The notes: generated from the sequence alone by a model not told the origin. Positions 19,469-29,489 are shown, counted from the first letter of the stretch. The stretch is DNA of 64,000 nucleotides from Nostoc sp. NIES-3756 (GCF_001548375.1 NZ_AP017295.1:4684501-4748500), one strand, 5' to 3'. Numbers and translations: made by a program.

Positions 19469-20737
19469 TTACTCACCATGAGAAAGGCTTCTTTCAATTG
19501 CTCCCTTAGTTGTCATTTCCCCCAAGGAATAAGACGCAAATAATTTAGGGAAATTATCAATATCTTCTAAAAGTGTAAGTTTACTTTCTCCGCTTTCTGA
19601 GTCACGGTGAGCGACAACTACAAATGGTACTATCTCCGGGCCTAAAGCATTAAGCAAGGCTTCGTTATGGGTGGTCAGCAATATATCTATATTTCTTTTA
19701 GTACCAATCTCTCTTAGTGTTTTTACTAGCAATTTTGCACGAGAGGGATGCAAACCGTTATCTATTTCTTCAATAACAACTTGACTACCTTCTGGCCTTG
19801 TGAGTAATGCTGTGAGAATTGCTAAAAAACGTAGAGTTCCATCTGACATACTTCTAGCATCGATTTCGGTAATATGTCCAGGTTTCCATTCTTCTTGACA
19901 GTAAAGCATAGCATCTGTACCAAATCTTCCTACTTTCTCTGCCCATACTTTCTTTATATCACCTTCTGGTAAATCTTTAATGTAAGTTGATAGATTTGAT
20001 TCTACTTCTGCTTTTTGCTCGTCTGATAAAGCTGCTAAAACACCTGCAATATTTGAAGCATCGCTTTCTAAACTATCTGAAAGACGTGAATAACTACGCA
20101 TTGTATGAGGAATAGGATTAAGTATAAAAATATTTTTCAAACTAGAAATTACAATTTCCTTAACTCTAGTTCTTAAAGGGATGTAAAAATTACTAACTAT
20201 ATCTTTAAATTCTTCTATATTTACCTTTGTATTTTCAAAACTATTTACAATAATATTGTAAAACTTAGGATCTTCCATATTCTCATACATATAGAGAAGA
20301 AAGTCTGTTTGTTCTGATGAGGTTTTGTTGTCTGAATCAAAACTTGGATAATCAAATTTCAATTTATGTTCAGTATTTAAAATATGGATTTCAATAGCTT
20401 CCTCTATAATTTTTAAAACTGGTAATGTTTTTATTTTTATAAAGTATAAGCAATCAGATTGATTGTTTTCACCTTGAACAAGGAGCTTTAATGTAAATTC
20501 ATTTTCTGGTTTTCGTGCAGCCCATTCTACACCACCACGAATAGATGAAAGTGTTTTATCTCCAGCTAAAGCTGTTTCAACATTTTCGCCTTTAGCTATT
20601 CTTTGTAAAAATTCTAATGCTTCAACCACATTAGATTTACCGCTTGCATTAGTACCAATAAGAACAGTCAAAGGGTCAAGTGGAAGTTCTGCATAACGAA
20701 AACTTTTCCAATTTTCTAGGATGAGTTTCTTAAGCAT
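19469..20737 (-). CDS. AAA/RecF-like ATPase (AAA_21 type)
   Basis: The 422-residue product starts at the ATG at 20737, which has a GGAG ribosome binding site six bases upstream; a longer frame to 20785 is not needed. It shows Walker A GTNASGKS (residues 28-35), a signature-like MSDGTLRFL, Walker B VVIEEIDNGLHP and the switch LLTTHNEA. This is the RecF/SMC-like architecture with a small insertion of variable helices in the middle. Such ATPases are common in bacterial immunity (OLD, Septu, PARIS, retron effectors). The downstream PIN-like gene is its likely effector. The middle part is AT-rich compared with neighbouring mutS, consistent with transfer. Confidence 0.8.
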   Translation of the reverse strand: MLKKLILENWKSFRYAELPLDPLTVLIGTNASGKSNVVEALEFLQRIAKGENVETALAGDKTLSSIRGGVEWAARKPENEFTLKLLVQGENNQSDCLYFIKIKTLPVLKIIEEAIEIHILNTEHKLKFDYPSFDSDNKTSSEQTDFLLYMYENMEDPKFYNIIVNSFENTKVNIEEFKDIVSNFYIPLRTRVKEIVISSLKNIFILNPIPHTMRSYSRLSDSLESDASNIAGVLAALSDEQKAEVESNLSTYIKDLPEGDIKKVWAEKVGRFGTDAMLYCQEEWKPGHITEIDARSMSDGTLRFLAILTALLTRPEGSQVVIEEIDNGLHPSRAKLLVKTLREIGTKRNIDILLTTHNEALLNALGPEIVPFVVVAHRDSESGESKLTLLEDIDNFPKLFASYSLGEMTTKGAIERSLSHGE

Positions 20738-20889
20738 TGCTAACTCCAATAAAGTAACTGGCGACCAGAAGTCACGCCTACACAAACTAAGTCCATCTAC
20801 GCGGACTGGAGACGTAACTTTAATGTACCAGAACTTTGTTTAATATAGCGTTTATCTGTGGTCATCCTTTGCCTATGCTACAGTTTTCC

Positions 20890-21732
20890 TTACCTTGTTA
20901 CACATCGTGTTGCTGCTACGTTTGCATAATCTCCTAACCATTCGGATTTAGGATTGATTTCAAACAGCGTTGCTTCTAACATCGCCAATAACAACTTTTT
21001 GCGGCGCACAATTGTTTTACGAGAAATTGTTGCTTGTTGTCCTAAGCTTTTGTATTCTGACCAGGAAATGTTTGTTATTACACTGATACCTAAATTATTC
21101 AGCATTTGTCTTCTTAAACTCAAATGCTGTTCCAAAAGTTCATCAAAATAAACTTCAGGATGATACTTTCTTACTGATTTTGGATGTTGCCCAATGTAAG
21201 CAGTTGCGTCTAAACGATGAACTTGTCTATTAATGGTAGTTAAATCCCAATTTTTCGTTAATGAACTGTACATATAAGAGTATTTTTCTGGTTTATCTTT
21301 GGTATCTGTAAACAGTTGCCCGATTTCGGCAAAACAATGATGTTGGGGATGGGCAAAAGACCGCGCAAAGCTATTCCCTGGCTCAACTTTATAGTCCATC
21401 AACTGCACAAAACCAAGAGCTTCTAAATCTTTTGTTTCTTCTTGTAACCAGAATAAATCAAGTTGGGGATAATCAGTAACTACTGCTGCTTTAAAGTGAC
21501 GCTCATTTGGTAATGCTTGCAGCATTTGAGTTTTGATATTTCCTAAAAACCAGAGTAAGGGAAATAATACTAAGGCTACAACAATTGTCAAACCCATCAA
21601 ATCCGGCAAACTCAAAAGATTGGTCAACTTCCAACCATTGCCCGCCAGTAGGTATAAAAACAACATTAAACCTAAAACTAGATAGTTAGCTAGTGCTATC
21701 CAAAATTTCTGTATTCCTGTACTTAGTTGCAT
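20890..21732 (-). CDS. Membrane protein of unknown function, 280 aa
   Basis: Two hydrophobic helices near the N-terminus (about residues 12-30 and 42-65) anchor a soluble cytoplasmic domain of about 210 residues rich in charged and aromatic residues. That domain includes KVEPGNSFARSFAHPQHHCFAEIG and a basic RKTIVRRKKLLLAMLEA helix. No catalytic motif was recognised. It is an isolated minus-strand gene between the ATPase/PIN pair and phoD. The unusual C-terminal TRCVTR end is as encoded. Confidence 0.55.
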   Translation of the reverse strand: MQLSTGIQKFWIALANYLVLGLMLFLYLLAGNGWKLTNLLSLPDLMGLTIVVALVLFPLLWFLGNIKTQMLQALPNERHFKAAVVTDYPQLDLFWLQEETKDLEALGFVQLMDYKVEPGNSFARSFAHPQHHCFAEIGQLFTDTKDKPEKYSYMYSSLTKNWDLTTINRQVHRLDATAYIGQHPKSVRKYHPEVYFDELLEQHLSLRRQMLNNLGISVITNISWSEYKSLGQQATISRKTIVRRKKLLLAMLEATLFEINPKSEWLGDYANVAATRCVTR

Positions 21733-21865
21733 TGCTGGTGTTGTTGAGATATGTACCTCGTTAGAGTACCCAGCAATACAAAGTAAGTAACTATGATGTA
21801 AGAGTTTGTAGTAAGCACTTTAGTGGTGAGAACATTTAGGACTAAAGTCCTTACTACGAACTGAT

Positions 21866-23464
21866 TTAGGCTTCTGGTGGCAAATCTACGCTGTAAACTA
21901 TATCTCCTGCTAAGTTTCGCAATGATACTGTCATCACTTTGGATGAAGCATCAATTTTGACTGCACCAAAGAATTGCAAACCTTCACTGGGGGGTCTATT
22001 TGCCCTTGTACCTGGGGGAAGGCTTTGAAATATCAGTTGTGGCCCGAAGGTGTTTTCTAATTGGTTTGGCCCGAATGTACCAGAGTTAAGAGGCCCGGCG
22101 ACAAACTCCCAGAAGGGCTTGAAGTCTTGGAACTGGGCTTTGTTAGGATCGTAATAGTGGGCGGCTGCATAATGCACGTCAGCAGTTAGCCACACTACAT
22201 TTTTGATGTTCCTATGTTTGATAAATCGCAGTAAATCTGCAATTTCTAATTCTCTACCTAAAGCTGGGCCATCCCCGTTAGCCCAAGCTTCAAAGTCAGT
22301 GCTACCATCTCGGACTATCAGCCCCAAGGGCATATCACTAGCAATGACTTTCCATGTAGCTTTTGATGTGAGTAATTGTCTTTTGAGCCATTGTACCTGT
22401 GTTACACCTAACATTTGTGTTTCTTTGCAGGCTACTGGCTGGCGGTTGGGTGTATTCGGCCCTCGGTAGGTGCGTTCATCTAGCATGAAAATGTCTAGTG
22501 AGGGGCCGTAGTTAAAGGAGCGATAAATTCTAGCTTGGTCTGTGTTATTAGTTGTATATGCGATGGGCATATATTCCAAAAAGGCTTGTCTGCCTCTTTG
22601 GGCTAATAAGTTAACGTCCTTGACTTGGTAGCGGGTGTCAGTAAGAATTTCACCAGGATACCAATTATTTGTGACTTCGTGGTCATCCCATTGAGCCAAC
22701 ATGGGAACTTCAGCGTTAAAACGCCTCACATTTTCATCTAACAAGTTATAGATGTAATTACCACGAAATTCTTTGATGGTTTCGGCTACTTTTGATTTTT
22801 CTTCTGTAGTGATATTACGCCAAATTGTGCCGTTGTCTAATGTGACTTGTGCTTGAATTGGGCCATCGGCATAAATATTATCCCCAGAATGGATGAAAAA
22901 GTCAGGCTTGAGTTGACGCATGGTTTCATAAATTTTCATTCCACCAAAATCAGGATTAATTCCCCATCCTTGCCCGGCTGTATCACCACCCCAAACAAAT
23001 AATATATCTCGTCCTGAGATGGGAGGAGTGCGGAAAGTGCCGTTAACAGGGGCGCTATAAGTGTTGTTGTCACCTAAATCTTGGAAAAGCACCCGATAAA
23101 ATATTTGTTGGTTGGGTGGGAGATTTCTTAAATTAAGTCTGGCTGTAAAGTCGCTATTTTCTAAGGCACTAGGCCCCAAAATACGTTGCACATTGCTAAA
23201 GCTTTCGCTATTTGAATATTCTACAATCATTCTGGCGGGGCGATCGCTCCGGCTCCAAATGACTACACTATTATTTGTAATATCTCCAGTAGCTACGCCA
23301 TAAGGTATTCCCGGACGCGCTTTATCTGAGGTGATAATTCCTGGGGCTTGGGCAAAAACTTGTGATTTTGCGACTAAATTTGTCGTAATAATACCACCTG
23401 CTGTCATCGCTGAACGTAGCAAAAACTGGCGACGATTTAGGCTTAATTGCGGTTGGAATTTCAT
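21866..23464 (-). CDS. phoD: PhoD-type alkaline phosphatase / phosphodiesterase
   Basis: The 532-residue protein has a twin-arginine signal (LNRRQFLLRSAMTAGG) with cleavage likely near VFAQA, so it is exported folded. The mature part carries the PhoD N-terminal domain (TGDITNNSVVIWSRSDRPA) and the metallophosphatase core: VWGGDTAGQG, FFIHSGDNIYADGP, MLAQWDDHEVTNNW and WLTADVHYAAAHYYDP, the metal-ligand aspartates, asparagine and histidines. PhoD enzymes release phosphate from phosphoesters outside the cell with Ca2+/Fe3+. I looked for tandem Pho-box half sites upstream and found none convincing. Confidence 0.88.
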   Translation of the reverse strand: MKFQPQLSLNRRQFLLRSAMTAGGIITTNLVAKSQVFAQAPGIITSDKARPGIPYGVATGDITNNSVVIWSRSDRPARMIVEYSNSESFSNVQRILGPSALENSDFTARLNLRNLPPNQQIFYRVLFQDLGDNNTYSAPVNGTFRTPPISGRDILFVWGGDTAGQGWGINPDFGGMKIYETMRQLKPDFFIHSGDNIYADGPIQAQVTLDNGTIWRNITTEEKSKVAETIKEFRGNYIYNLLDENVRRFNAEVPMLAQWDDHEVTNNWYPGEILTDTRYQVKDVNLLAQRGRQAFLEYMPIAYTTNNTDQARIYRSFNYGPSLDIFMLDERTYRGPNTPNRQPVACKETQMLGVTQVQWLKRQLLTSKATWKVIASDMPLGLIVRDGSTDFEAWANGDGPALGRELEIADLLRFIKHRNIKNVVWLTADVHYAAAHYYDPNKAQFQDFKPFWEFVAGPLNSGTFGPNQLENTFGPQLIFQSLPPGTRANRPPSEGLQFFGAVKIDASSKVMTVSLRNLAGDIVYSVDLPPEA

Positions 23465-23782
23465 AATTAATTACTAGGAATCTGAAGCCAAAGTCTTACA
23501 GCCTCAGTGTTTAACATTCCTAGTTATTGTTAAAAGTAAAGAAAAAGTTATCTCTGAGTTAATATAATTTTCTTGATATTTAGATACAATTTTTAATATG
23601 GAAAATTAGTTTCTCGTTTTTACCTAAAATTAAATTCTATTTAAACTTTAGTTTTGAAAATATTTTAACTTCAATTACTTGGCTACTGATTCCCTTGTTA
23701 GTAAATAGCAAAGAAGATGAGCCTTATGAATAGAATTTGCATTCTGCCTTGATAGCAAAAATTTATCAGGAAAAGAGGAGAT
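23465..23782. other. Divergent intergenic region between phoD and the PEP-CTERM gene
   Basis: About 320 bases of AT-rich DNA between divergent genes. It should hold both promoters; no specific operator or RNA gene was recognised. Confidence 0.4.
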
Positions 23783-24334
23783 ATGAAATTATTTTCTAAA
23801 TTAGCGATCGCAACTGCTACCCTAACAATAGGTTTTGCTACTATATCTACACAAACTGTATCTGCGGCAATTGTCAATTACTCTTTTACAGTTGATAGCC
23901 CTACTAAGAAAGGGCAAGGCTTTTTTAGTTTCGATAACGAAACTTTTAGTAATGACAGTATTCCTGAAGCTTTAGTTCAGTCACTCACGTTTCAATTTGA
24001 TGGTGACTCTACCATTTACACAGAACAAGATGACCTTGCTTATCCATTCTTTCCTGTGGTCATTTCTACTACATACTTAACAGGAAAGCCAACTATAGGA
24101 TTAAGCTACTCCTTCTACGACAAAATTAATCCTTCAGACCCCCTGCTTTACGAAATCGTTGGTAATAATTTTACAATTCTTTCTGGAACTGATAATAATA
24201 CAGAAATTGGCTTTGGTAGCGTTGCTTATTCCCAAGTACCCGAAGGAGCAAGCTTAAGTGGAGTTATGTTAACTTTCGGTCTGGCTTACCTTTTGAACAA
24301 AAAATCAGCATCAAGGAAAAGAGTAAAAATTTAA
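23783..24334 (+). CDS. PEP-CTERM-like exported protein
   Basis: The 183-residue product has a signal peptide (KLAIATATLTIGFATISTQTVSA) and a beta-rich mature domain without cysteines. The C-terminus is tripartite: VPEGASLSG, a hydrophobic helix VMLTFGLAYLL, then a basic NKKSASRKR tail. That is the PEP-CTERM sorting signal pattern (VPEP-type motif), processed by exosortase in cyanobacteria. It is therefore likely a surface or matrix protein. AGAGGAG precedes the ATG at a good spacing. The gene stands alone and is followed by an 18-bp hairpin. Confidence 0.7.
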   Translation: MKLFSKLAIATATLTIGFATISTQTVSAAIVNYSFTVDSPTKKGQGFFSFDNETFSNDSIPEALVQSLTFQFDGDSTIYTEQDDLAYPFFPVVISTTYLTGKPTIGLSYSFYDKINPSDPLLYEIVGNNFTILSGTDNNTEIGFGSVAYSQVPEGASLSGVMLTFGLAYLLNKKSASRKRVKI

Positions 24335-24340
24335 TTTTAC

Positions 24341-24387
24341 TAATAGGTAATGAGTAATTGTTTTGTGCCATTACCCATTACCTATTA
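24341..24387. terminator. Long hairpin after the PEP-CTERM gene
   Basis: TAATAGGTAATGAGTAAT (24341-24358) pairs with ATTACCCATTACCTATTA (24370-24387), 17 of 18 positions, around an 11-base loop. It lies between convergent genes and may end both transcripts, although its GGTAATGGGTAAT core is a common Nostoc intergenic repeat and it lacks a proper T run. Confidence 0.55.
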
Positions 24388-24435
24388 CCAATTACCATCC
24401 CCCACAATATAACAAGTATTGAAGCAGACTTAATA

Positions 24436-25572
24436 TTATTCCTTATTTGCCAATATTTCTATCGAAGCCCCATCAATATCAATTTCTACCTTTGTATCGG
24501 CTAAATCTAGATTGTTTATCTCATTTAATTCTCCAGACCGCCAACTATCAGCTATATCCTTAATGAAACTAGCTGTAGGGATAGCAATTAATAAACCTAA
24601 AACCCCTCCCAACTTAGCACCTATCAGTAAAGAAATTACTACCCAAACGGGATTTAAACCTGTTAAATTACCCAAAATACGCGGCGCAACAAAGTTAGAA
24701 TTTACTTGGTCAATAGCAACAGCTACACCCAAAACTTCTACACCTAACCAAAAGTTTTGTAATGCTACCAAAAGACTAACAATAGCAATACCAATCCCCG
24801 TACCGAAGGGAAACAGAGAGAATAAACCAATTGCTAAACCAAAAAGTAAAGCCAAAGGCACACGCAGTACAAAAAATGCTGATGTGACAGTTAATCCTAG
24901 TATCGCCCCTAAGGTAGCTTGACCGATAAAATAGTTGTGAAAATCCTCACGTAGTATTTGCCGCATCTTAGAACCGATGTGCGAAGGAAACCATTGGTAA
25001 AGACCATCCCATAAGCGATCGCCATTTAATACCATGTAGATAGTCAACACCACCGTCAGCAGCACATTGACGACAACACCGATAGTATCAAAAGCAAAAC
25101 CTAAGAGTCTCCCTGTCACTGACTGCAACTGACTAGACACCCTCTCCAAAAGTTGCGTGACTAACCCACTCAAATTTACAGGTAACTGTTGGGTAGCCGC
25201 CCATTTTTGGAAAGCATCAAGCTGTTGACCTCCAGAATCAACCCAATAAGGCAGAATATTCACTAACTCGTTAATCTGTTCTATGATTAACGGCACTAAA
25301 GTCAGACCTAACCCGACTAAAATCACCAAAGCTAAAAGTAATACCCCTCCAATAGCCAGGTTACGCTTCACTCCTCTTTCCTGGAAAAATTGAATTGGGT
25401 AATCTAACACAAAAGCCAACAGCACAGCCGCCGCAATAACATTTACCAACGGTTGAAAATACTGCACTACCTGAAGCAGCAACCAACCATTAAGAGTGGC
25501 GATAGGAAACGCCAAGCCTAAAGTTAACCATCTGGGCAATTGTCTTACTGATTGCATAAGTGGTAACTCCAT
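24436..25572 (-). CDS. AI-2E family transporter (UPF0118)
   Basis: The 378-residue membrane protein has about seven to eight helices and the family's characteristic long hydrophilic segment between helices 3 and 4 (about residues 95-160). It also has the later LFGLAIGLFSLFPFGTGIGI and VAPRILGNLTGLNPVWVVISLLIGA signatures. The family includes quorum-signal exporters and Na+/H+ antiporters, so the substrate cannot be assigned. The C-terminal 40 residues are acidic and cytoplasmic. The start could be the ATG at 25572 or the one five codons later (MQSVRQLPRW). Confidence 0.85.
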   Translation of the reverse strand: MELPLMQSVRQLPRWLTLGLAFPIATLNGWLLLQVVQYFQPLVNVIAAAVLLAFVLDYPIQFFQERGVKRNLAIGGVLLLALVILVGLGLTLVPLIIEQINELVNILPYWVDSGGQQLDAFQKWAATQQLPVNLSGLVTQLLERVSSQLQSVTGRLLGFAFDTIGVVVNVLLTVVLTIYMVLNGDRLWDGLYQWFPSHIGSKMRQILREDFHNYFIGQATLGAILGLTVTSAFFVLRVPLALLFGLAIGLFSLFPFGTGIGIAIVSLLVALQNFWLGVEVLGVAVAIDQVNSNFVAPRILGNLTGLNPVWVVISLLIGAKLGGVLGLLIAIPTASFIKDIADSWRSGELNEINNLDLADTKVEIDIDGASIEILANKE

Positions 25573-25663
25573 ATGAGGGAACTTAAGGGGAGAGGAAGAA
25601 GCAGGGGAGCAGGGGGCAAGGGGAAAAACTATAAACTATGGACTGTTGACTGTTGACTATGGA

Positions 25664-26095
25664 CTAATGACTAACTTCCATAAACTCTAATAGAATTTGC
25701 TGTGCTACTGCTCCCAAGGGCTTTTCATCGTCGGCATTTGCAGAATAGAATTTACCTCTACGAATATCATCTGGTGTCAATAACCCCATGTCCCAACCTT
25801 CATTTAACACCAGTTGATCAAATTCTACTAATAGTGGGGCATGAAACACATGACGCACTACTGTCTGGTCTGGGTAACAGCCAAACTTGGCAACCTGGGG
25901 GAGAATATAACCAATTTCTTCTAAAATTTCTCGCTGTACTGCTATCTCTGGTGTTTCCCCTGGTTCAATGTGACCACCAAATAAAGCCCAATGTGCAGGA
26001 TAGGCGATAGTGGGGATATTATCACGTAACTGCATAAGATACTGATTATTCTGGTAGAGAATAGCGATCGCTACGTGTACTTGTTCTTTACTCAT
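25664..26095 (-). CDS. Nudix hydrolase
   Basis: The 143-residue protein contains a complete Nudix box, GGHIEPGETPEIAVQREI followed by LEEIGY, fitting Gx5Ex7REUxEExGU. The box binds Mg2+ and hydrolyses a nucleoside diphosphate linked to another moiety. The exact substrate is not evident. It is the size of a minimal Nudix domain and presumably cytosolic. Its neighbours on the same strand are a lipoprotein gene and an AI-2E transporter; spacing and repeat DNA suggest they are not tightly coupled. Confidence 0.88.
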   Translation of the reverse strand: MSKEQVHVAIAILYQNNQYLMQLRDNIPTIAYPAHWALFGGHIEPGETPEIAVQREILEEIGYILPQVAKFGCYPDQTVVRHVFHAPLLVEFDQLVLNEGWDMGLLTPDDIRRGKFYSANADDEKPLGAVAQQILLEFMEVSH

Positions 26096-26126
26096 AAAAT
26101 TAAGGTAGAAGTTTCTGTTACCAGTA

Positions 26127-26516
26127 TTACTCCTCTATTAAATAAACTTCTCCCAATTCTTGACCAGCTATAAGTATACTTTTGTAGCTAACTTTACCCC
26201 CAAAAACTGCTGACTCCCCCTCTTTGAGATTATCTTGCTTACTCACTACCCACATACTGCCAGTAGAATCATTAACTTGATACACCCGTCCCTGCAATAA
26301 GGAAACTCGTTTTTCTACCTTTCCTTGGACGTAAACCTTAGCTTGTGAATCTTGTGTTGGTTTAATATCGCGTATCGGTGTAACATTACGACCAAAAGTC
26401 AGGTTAGCTCTTTCTAATCCTGAAATCTCCAAGTTACCGCAACCAAATAAACCCACTATCAACACAAGCATCAATGCCCAATTGTTAAATTTTCTTGTAT
26501 ACAACATAAAAGTCAT
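26127..26516 (-). CDS. Lipoprotein with OB-fold-like domain
   Basis: The 129-residue product has a hydrophobic leader ending in a lipobox, LIVGLFGC, so the cysteine is probably lipidated and the protein anchored in a membrane. The rest (about residues 55-129) shows KVYVQGKVEKRV, GRVYQVNDSTGSMWVVS and SAVFGGKVSYKSI. This is the five-stranded pattern of small OB-fold proteins. No enzymatic motif is visible. The gene ends 31 bases before the Nudix gene on the same strand. Confidence 0.6.
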   Translation of the reverse strand: MTFMLYTRKFNNWALMLVLIVGLFGCGNLEISGLERANLTFGRNVTPIRDIKPTQDSQAKVYVQGKVEKRVSLLQGRVYQVNDSTGSMWVVSKQDNLKEGESAVFGGKVSYKSILIAGQELGEVYLIEE

Positions 26517-26848
26517 TAGTCCATAGTCATTAGTCAGTGGTCATTAGTCATTAGTCAACAGTCATTAGTTTTTTGTCCTCTGCTCCTGGTTGGTGAATCT
26601 CGACTCCGCTCGATTACCACGTAGTCGAGATTCAACTCCCGCATAGCCGAACCACATCTCCCGGTTGGTGAGCGTAGCCGTTCTCTACGAGAGGCTGCGC
26701 CAACGCTTTAGCGTCTCCGCAGGAGAACCACATCTCCCCTCACTTCCCCCACTCCCCCATCTCTCATATTTCCCACTCCCATTATGCGAAGATAAACACT
26801 GCGGACAATTGAAATTAAAATTTGCAGGCGCATCTTCTGGGGGTCGTT
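26517..26848. repeat. Intergenic repeat block upstream of folD
   Basis: About 330 bases made almost entirely of repeats: copies of GTCATTAGTCCATAGTCATT (26514-26572); a GTAGTCGAGATTC/GAATCTCGACT inverted pair (26595-26633); a GCGTAGCCGTTCTCTACGAG element with hairpin potential (26671-26724); and pyrimidine-rich CTCCC tracts. No gene was seen. The folD promoter must lie at its right edge. Confidence 0.6.
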
Positions 26849-27748
26849 ATGGAAACAAAAACTGCCAAAATTCTTGATGGTAAGACTTTAGCTGAAAAAA
26901 TCTACAAAGAACTTACTGCTCAAATCACTGAGTCACAAGCTAAAATCGGTCGCCCTCCTGGGTTAGCAGTGTTGATGGTGGGTGATAACCCAGCCTCAGC
27001 CGCCTATGTAGGTAATAAAGAAAAAGCCTGCGCTAAGGTGGGTATTGCTTCTTTTGGAAAGCACTTCCCAACAGAGACTAGCCAAACAGAATTAGAAGAT
27101 GTCATCGCTGCGCTTAACCAAGATGAACAGGTGGACGGTATTCTCGTACAGCTACCCCTCCCCCCACATTTGGATGCGGTAAAACTACTACATCAAATAG
27201 AACCAGATAAAGATGCTGATGGACTACATCCAGTAAATTTGGGGCGTTTGGTGCGTGGAGAAAGGGGTTTACGCAGTTGTACACCAGCCGGAGTCATGCG
27301 GCTTTTGGCAGAATATGAAATTTCTCTGCGCGGAAAGCAGGCTGTGGTGGTGGGACGTAGTATTTTAGTAGGAAAGCCAATGGCTTTGATGCTTCTGGAA
27401 GCTGACGCTACGGTGACTATTGCTCATTCGCGATCGCAAGACCTCAAATCTATCACTCAAAATGCCGATGTTCTCATTGCTGCGGCTGGTTTGCCAGGAT
27501 TAATTACTGCTGACATGGTAAAACCAGGGGCGGTTGTGGTAGATGTGGGGATAAATCGCGTCACTGCGGCTAATGGCAAAAGTCGCTTGGTAGGGGATAT
27601 TGATTTTGCATCTATTGCTGGTGTAGCAGATTATATTACCCCCGTTCCTGGTGGTATTGGGCCTATGACTGTCGCTTTGTTATTACAAAATACAGTCGCC
27701 AGCTATTTACAAACAGCCAAAGAAAAGGGAGTCTTGAATGTTAAATGA
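26849..27748 (+). CDS. folD: Bifunctional methylenetetrahydrofolate dehydrogenase / cyclohydrolase
   Basis: The 299-residue enzyme interconverts methylene-, methenyl- and formyl-tetrahydrofolate in the cytosol. Seen motifs: [17 protein letters not shown] with the catalytic lysine, [40 protein letters not shown] of the NADP-binding Rossmann fold, and [15 protein letters not shown] near the end. The ATG at 26849 has a GGGGG purine run nine bases upstream and matches the usual family start; an in-frame TTG at 26822 would add nine unneeded residues. It is followed on the same strand by crtE. Confidence 0.96.
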   Translation: METKTAKILDGKTLAEKIYKELTAQITESQAKIGRPPGLAVLMVGDNPASAAYVGNKEKACAKVGIASFGKHFPTETSQTELEDVIAALNQDEQVDGILVQLPLPPHLDAVKLLHQIEPDKDADGLHPVNLGRLVRGERGLRSCTPAGVMRLLAEYEISLRGKQAVVVGRSILVGKPMALMLLEADATVTIAHSRSQDLKSITQNADVLIAAAGLPGLITADMVKPGAVVVDVGINRVTAANGKSRLVGDIDFASIAGVADYITPVPGGIGPMTVALLLQNTVASYLQTAKEKGVLNVK

Positions 27749-27896
27749 AAAATTACGAATCGTAACATAAAACATCATTTATCATTCATGTTTAATGATT
27801 AAAGACTCAATAGTTAATCTTTTGGCTCCAGAGCATCTTAAAATTGTGACGTGTATGATAAACAGCCAAAAGCCAAAAATTTAAGGAATTGTGAGA

Positions 27897-28826
27897 ATGG
27901 TAGCAGCTGATAACCTTCAGAAGATGTCAGAGGAAGCCAAATTTAACTTAGTAGCTTATCTCAAAGAACGGCAAAAACTATGTGAAGCTGCTTTAGATGA
28001 GGCTATACCCGTCATTTATCCGGAAAAAATTTATGAGTCGATGCGCTACTCACTTTTAGCTGGAGGTAAGCGCCTGCGTCCCATTCTCTGTTTAGCTACT
28101 TGTGAAATGATGGGCGGTACAATCGAAATGGCTATGCCCACCGCTTGTGCCGTGGAAATGATCCACACCATGTCTTTGATTCATGATGATCTACCAGCGA
28201 TGGATAATGATGATTACCGTCGCGGTATGTTGACAAATCACAAGGTTTATGGCGAAGATATTGCGATTTTGGCTGGAGATGGCTTACTTGCTTACGCTTT
28301 TGAGTTGGTAGCTATCCGCACTCCCGAAAGCGTGCCTAGAGACAAAGTTTTACAGGTAATAGCTCGTTTAGGACGTGCGTTAGGGGCAGCAGGCTTAGTT
28401 GGAGGTCAAGTAGTTGACTTAGAATCAGAAGGGAAAACTGATATTTCCTTAGAAACCCTCAATTTCATCCATAATCACAAAACAGCCGCCCTCTTAGAAG
28501 CCTGTGTTGTCTGTGGCGGTATTTTGGCTAGCGCCTCATCAGAAGATATCCAAAGACTCACACGCTACTCTCAAAATATTGGGTTAGCATTCCAAATTAT
28601 TGATGATATTCTCGATATCACCTCTACTCAAGAGCAATTAGGCAAGACTGCGGGTAAAGACCTCCAAGCCAAGAAAGTCACCTATCCTAGCTTGTGGGGA
28701 ATTGAACAATCAAGGATTAAAGCCCAAGAGCTAATAGAAGCCGCCTGTGCAGAACTAGAACCCTTTGGAGAAAGCGCACAGCCTTTAGTTGCGATCGCTC
28801 ACTTTATCACCAGCCGCAATCATTAA
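27897..28826 (+). CDS. crtE: Geranylgeranyl diphosphate synthase
   Basis: The 309-residue polyprenyl synthase carries the first aspartate-rich motif [14 protein letters not shown] and the second DDILDIT. It also has [23 protein letters not shown] and GLAFQIIDD, typical of GGPP synthases of the CrtE/IspA type. It supplies C20 diphosphate for carotenoids, chlorophyll phytol and quinone tails. The start ATG at 27897 is preceded by AAGGAA; a GTG two codons upstream is also possible. It sits between folD and a DUF212 gene, all plus strand. Confidence 0.93.
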   Translation: MVAADNLQKMSEEAKFNLVAYLKERQKLCEAALDEAIPVIYPEKIYESMRYSLLAGGKRLRPILCLATCEMMGGTIEMAMPTACAVEMIHTMSLIHDDLPAMDNDDYRRGMLTNHKVYGEDIAILAGDGLLAYAFELVAIRTPESVPRDKVLQVIARLGRALGAAGLVGGQVVDLESEGKTDISLETLNFIHNHKTAALLEACVVCGGILASASSEDIQRLTRYSQNIGLAFQIIDDILDITSTQEQLGKTAGKDLQAKKVTYPSLWGIEQSRIKAQELIEAACAELEPFGESAQPLVAIAHFITSRNH

Positions 28827-28993
28827 ACAAGCAGGCAGGGACAGGAGGAACAAGAGCAGAGGAAGCAGGGAAGCAGAGGCAGTATAGGAAGAATAATTAA
28901 GAATAATTCCTTACTCAGCACTCTCAACTCAGCACTCTCACTGACAACCAACAACCAACTACTGCTAACATTGACTAACCAAACCAAAATACC

Positions 28994-29464
28994 ATGCAGG
29001 ACATAGGCGCAATTTTAGACAACCGGGTGCTGCTGGTTGCTCTGGTAGCTTGTTTTGTCGCTCAAGCTTTGAAGCTATTTATTGAGCTAATTAAAAATCG
29101 CAAATTGAATGTGCGTGTTCTCGTAACTACTGGCGGAATGCCCAGCGCCCATTCAGCCCTGGTAACAGCCCTTGCTGCTGGTGTCGGGCAAACTCTGGGC
29201 TGGGCATCACCTGACTTCGCCTTGGCTGCGGTTTTTGCCATCATTGTTATGTATGATGCCGCAGGAGTTCGCCAAGCTGCCGGTAAGCAAGCTCGTATCC
29301 TCAATCAAATGATTGACGAGTTATTTCATGAAAAACCAGACTTTAGCCAAGACAGGCTCAAGGAATTGCTAGGACACACGCCCGTGCAGGTAATAGCTGG
29401 GTCAGCTTTGGGCATAACTATTACTTGGCTAGCAAGGGCTTTTTTGATAGTCCATAGTCCATAG
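28994..29464 (+). CDS. Divergent PAP2 family protein (DUF212)
   Basis: The 156-residue membrane protein shows the conserved core GGMPSAHSALVTALAAGVG, which contains the acid-phosphatase-like SAH motif, then MYDAAGVRQAAGKQA and LLGHTPVQVIAGSALGI. This is the YuiD/DUF212 family, related to PAP2 phosphatases and probably acting on a lipid phosphate in the membrane. It has about four helices. It follows crtE by 167 bases, so a link to isoprenoid phosphates is possible but unproven. Confidence 0.85.
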   Translation: MQDIGAILDNRVLLVALVACFVAQALKLFIELIKNRKLNVRVLVTTGGMPSAHSALVTALAAGVGQTLGWASPDFALAAVFAIIVMYDAAGVRQAAGKQARILNQMIDELFHEKPDFSQDRLKELLGHTPVQVIAGSALGITITWLARAFLIVHSP

Positions 29465-29489
29465 TCAACACTCAACAGTTAACAAAAGA

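Noticed and set aside
23465..23560. Pho box upstream of phoD
   Set aside because: TTTAAC-like pieces exist, but no regular tandem 8-base half sites could be aligned.
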